Part shown: one piece after another, positions 4,627 through 6,381 of the stretch
Layout: each line of letters starts with the position of its first letter
How positions within the stretch are numbered: the first letter of the stretch is position 1
From: JBKHBT01 sp046542255
GTDB taxonomy: Bacteria; UBP14; UBA6098; JBKHBT01
Assembly (NCBI GenBank): GCA_046542255.1
Contig: JBKHBT010000136.1
Location: forward strand, 1 to 6,381
Direction of reading: 5' to 3'
DNA length: 6,381 nucleotides
The notes under the pieces: model-generated
Seen by the model: the letters and a program-made list of their open reading frames with translations, nothing else
Database searches by the model: none
Told to the model about the DNA's origin: nothing
Program-made: the position numbers and the translations under genes

Positions 4627-6057
4627 TCATTTTTCTTTAGCAAATTTTGTTACGACTACAAATACTACAAGCGAAAGGATAATGCCTATAAAAATCGGTT
4701 CCAGTTCATAGGGTAGCTCCCATTCGAGAATAGTAATTAGCAATGTCGCGCCGCCGCCGGCAAACATCGAAGACAAAGCAGCAGCAGGCGATTTCTTTTT
4801 GAAATACAAAAACCCAAGCACCGGAATAAGAAGGCCGGAGACCATAAATGCATATGAATAAAGCATAAGCTCCAGAACATTTTGCATCGCACTCGCCAGG
4901 AGAAGCGATAGCACTCCAATGCTAACTGTAATAAGATGTGGCGAAAAAAACCATGGCCTTTTTTTCATCTCAGATGAATCACCACCGCGGAAGATATCGG
5001 TCAGGACATTGCCTGATGCAGCCATAAGACAGCTATCTGCTGTGGACATGATAGCAGAGAAATATGCAGCCAATAAAAGGCCCATCACACCAGTAGGAAG
5101 GACATTTCGTAAAAGAAGTGGCAGCCCTAGTTCAGGGTCCATCTCAGCGACATTGGCATATCCAATAGCCGCAAACATGCCCTGACCGGCAGCAGCACGG
5201 CCGAACATGCCGAGTAAAACACCCATAAAAGCCATTATAGGATATTCGAAAATACCAGCTAGAAACCAGGCGTTCTTGGCATCTTTTTCGCTCCTACTGG
5301 CATATATTCTCTGATATAATGTCATGCCAATAAACCATATCGGAATAATCGTAACTGCCCAGCTTCCCAGCTTTCCAGCAGATACATTGGTAAGTGAGAA
5401 AAATTCTGCTGGCAAAGATGCCCGAAGGCCTTCCATGCCGCCAACAGCAAAAAATCCAACCGGAATACCGACGAAAATTAGACCGACCATCAGGATTATC
5501 CATTGAATGGTATCAGTGTAAACCACAGCCTTTAACCCACCAAGGCTGGTATATGCTATCGCGATTATTCCCATGAAAAATAAAGCTTGAAGTGTGCTAA
5601 TCGATGGAAATGTTGCAGTAGCAAGTTTTGCGCCTGCCAGAAGCTGCGAGCTTGTAAATCCAATATATCCAATTGCCGATATTATTCCAGCCAGAAGAGC
5701 TACTTTGCCATTATAGTGTTTGCCAAGAAGCTGTGGGAATGTCATAAGTTTATTTTCGCGCGAGAAATCAAAAACCTTGGGTATCAGTAAGACAGCTGCC
5801 AGCCATGCTCCAATCAGGCCGGTGAAAAGCATCCATGAGCCGGAGACACCCATCGCAAAACCAAGTCCGCCCAGTCCAATCGAGAAACCGCCACCGACAT
5901 CTGTTGCAACAACCGATAGGCCGATATGGCCCGGCCCCATAGAACGGCCGCCGACATAGTAGTCTTCTGAGTCCTTATTTCTCTTCAGATAATAAAAACC
6001 GATTCCAAGTACCGTAAGAAAATAGAGTCCAAGAATAATAAAGTCGATTAAACCCAT
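4627..6057 (-). CDS. sodium:solute symporter (SSS family)
   Basis: This inner-membrane transporter of 476 residues belongs to the SSS family (LeuT fold), which imports sugars, amino acids, carboxylates or similar solutes with Na+. Membrane segments are visible from the start: 4-24 (FIILGLYFLTVLGIGFYYL), about 44-70 with VVATDVGGGFS (the TM1 Na+/substrate region), 73-92, 118-145, 155-171, 184-206, 233-250, 264-285, 320-348, 371-390, 395-418, 425-444 and 452-470. The family marks are SLGGLKAVVYTDTIQW (171-186) and AAYFSAIMSTADSCLMAAS (330-348), where S338, T339, D341 and S342 lie in the conserved S-T-x-D-S motif near the Na2 site. The length is normal, with no fused kinase domain. The start is supported by AAAGG (6067-6063), five bases upstream. 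The substrate cannot be told from the sequence. It is 99 bases upstream of the barrel gene on the same strand, but that gene seems to have its own promoter. Confidence 0.95.
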   Translation of the reverse strand: MGLIDFIILGLYFLTVLGIGFYYLKRNKDSEDYYVGGRSMGPGHIGLSVVATDVGGGFSIGLGGLGFAMGVSGSWMLFTGLIGAWLAAVLLIPKVFDFSRENKLMTFPQLLGKHYNGKVALLAGIISAIGYIGFTSSQLLAGAKLATATFPSISTLQALFFMGIIAIAYTSLGGLKAVVYTDTIQWIILMVGLIFVGIPVGFFAVGGMEGLRASLPAEFFSLTNVSAGKLGSWAVTIIPIWFIGMTLYQRIYASRSEKDAKNAWFLAGIFEYPIMAFMGVLLGMFGRAAAGQGMFAAIGYANVAEMDPELGLPLLLRNVLPTGVMGLLLAAYFSAIMSTADSCLMAASGNVLTDIFRGGDSSEMKKRPWFFSPHLITVSIGVLSLLLASAMQNVLELMLYSYAFMVSGLLIPVLGFLYFKKKSPAAALSSMFAGGGATLLITILEWELPYELEPIFIGIILSLVVFVVVTKFAKEK

Positions 6058-6075
6058 ATTTGCCTTTCCTTTTTG

Positions 6076-6111
6076 ACGGGCATAATTTTAGATTATGGAG
6101 CAAAAGCCCGT
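6076..6111. repeat. nested inverted repeats upstream of the symporter gene
   Basis: Outer arms ACGGGC (6076-6081) and GCCCGT (6106-6111) enclose inner arms CATAAT (6081-6086) and ATTATG (6092-6097) around TTTAG. In the symporter mRNA this would fold a few bases before the ribosome-binding site (6063-6072). It could be an operator or a leader structure. On the + strand the outer stem is followed by only four T, so it would be a poor terminator. Confidence 0.45.
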
Positions 6112-6135
6112 TTTCCCCTGCTTCTTTCACAAGGC

Positions 6136-6165
6136 TTGACAATTAACTTTTTGAAATTAAATAAT
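6136..6165 (+). promoter_or_regulatory. candidate promoter reading out of the window to the right
   Basis: A perfect TTGACA -35 box (6136-6141) is followed after 18 bases by AATAAT (6160-6165), which matches five of six -10 positions. Transcription would start near 6172 and leave the window; no gene is visible before 6381. The palindrome at 6151-6170 lies between and over these boxes and could be a repressor site. Confidence 0.45.
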
Positions 6166-6170
6166 TTCAA
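6151..6170. repeat. AT-rich perfect palindrome (possible operator)
   Basis: TTGAAATTA (6151-6159) and TAATTTCAA (6162-6170) are perfect inverted copies, nine bases each, around AA. The position between two facing TTGACA boxes (6136-6141 on +, 6181-6176 on -) suits a dimeric regulator that would control both directions. An alternative pairing of 6133-6145 with 6162-6173 (twelve pairs, bulged C at 6140) uses the same right arm. Confidence 0.55.
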
Positions 6171-6181
6171 GCCGATGTCAA
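6154..6181 (-). promoter_or_regulatory. candidate promoter for the symporter
   Basis: On the - strand, a perfect TTGACA (6181-6176) is followed after 16 bases by TAATTT (6159-6154), a weak -10 box with three of six matches. Transcription would start near 6147, giving a leader of about 90 nt that includes the nested repeats at 6076-6111. The poor -10 box makes this uncertain, but it is the best candidate upstream of the symporter. Confidence 0.35.
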
Positions 6182-6381
6182 GGCTTTTTCTCTTCTATAG
6201 CCGTTCATACCCGGAACCAGTGTTGGACTTCATTTTTGACAATGTCCGCTAGTTCCCCCTCGTTGCGAGCAGAGATTTCTTTTGACCTTTATAGTTTTTT
6301 GTTTTGATAAAATCACTACTGTCCCGAAGAATCATAACAACCACCCCACTTTCCTATCATCATAACCACTTGATTTAGGTG

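Larger units (their letters stand above)
6058..6381. other. non-coding region right of the symporter, rich in inverted repeats
   Basis: No coding frame of credible length or with a ribosome-binding site is visible. From left to right it holds nested inverted repeats next to the symporter start (6076-6111), two facing TTGACA boxes around an AT-rich palindrome (6133-6189), a small CTCG/CGAG hairpin near 6259-6269, and an 8-base direct repeat ATCATAAC at 6331-6338 and 6359-6366. The last 190 bases give no further clear signal. Confidence 0.6.

Noticed and set aside
4596..4630. ATGAT/ATCAT and T/A-run inverted repeats after the symporter stop as a terminator
   Set aside because: The stems are almost entirely A-T and there is no proper T-run in the expected place; stability would be very low.
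6259..6285. GTTGCGAGCAGAG stretch resembling dispersed repeats with a TTGCGAGC core known from several genomes
   Set aside because: Only about a dozen bases agree from memory, there is no second copy in the window and no repeat structure around it.

Overview
The window is a chromosomal stretch from a moderately AT-rich Gram-negative bacterium. Three things support this: an outer-membrane beta-barrel protein with a signal peptide, a YafK-type periplasmic L,D-transpeptidase, and bacterial tRNAs with U at the discriminator position and no encoded CCA. The mix of families and the poorly described small proteins would fit a candidate phylum of the FCB type or similar, but the sequence does not fix the taxon. 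No mobile element, CRISPR array or obvious phage gene is visible.

Layout: (1) Bases 1-264 hold the 3' half of tRNA-Gly(GCC) and a complete tRNA-Cys(GCA), separated by an AT-rich spacer with a -10-like box and a terminator-like hairpin. (2) Bases 265-543 are non-coding and end in a sigma70-like promoter. (3) Bases 544-3488 on the + strand form a four-gene cluster: an exported protein with a long acidic linker and a TPR-like helical domain; a YafK-type L,D-transpeptidase that lacks its own signal peptide and lies in the same frame as the upstream gene, one TAA and one codon away; a small nitroreductase-family flavoprotein; and a fusion of an AhpD/carboxymuconolactone decarboxylase domain with a GAF domain of the free methionine-(R)-sulfoxide reductase type. 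(4) Bases 3539-4527 on the - strand hold an outer-membrane beta-barrel protein followed by a 96-residue uncharacterised protein whose ribosome-binding site overlaps the barrel gene's stop codon. (5) Bases 4627-6057 on the - strand encode a sodium:solute symporter. (6) Bases 6058-6381 are non-coding, with nested inverted repeats and two facing TTGACA boxes around an AT-rich palindrome.

Functionally, the + strand cluster mixes cell-envelope work (exported protein, L,D-transpeptidase) with flavin and thiol redox chemistry (nitroreductase, AhpD-GAF fusion), which suggests envelope or oxidative-stress maintenance; this is inference from neighbourhood only. The - strand pair looks like a small outer-membrane operon with its own promoter. 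The symporter is probably a separate unit controlled from the structured region to its right. The most unusual item is the AhpD-GAF fusion, which keeps the full AhpD proton-relay motif and two of the three fRMsr cysteines but has His in place of the third.
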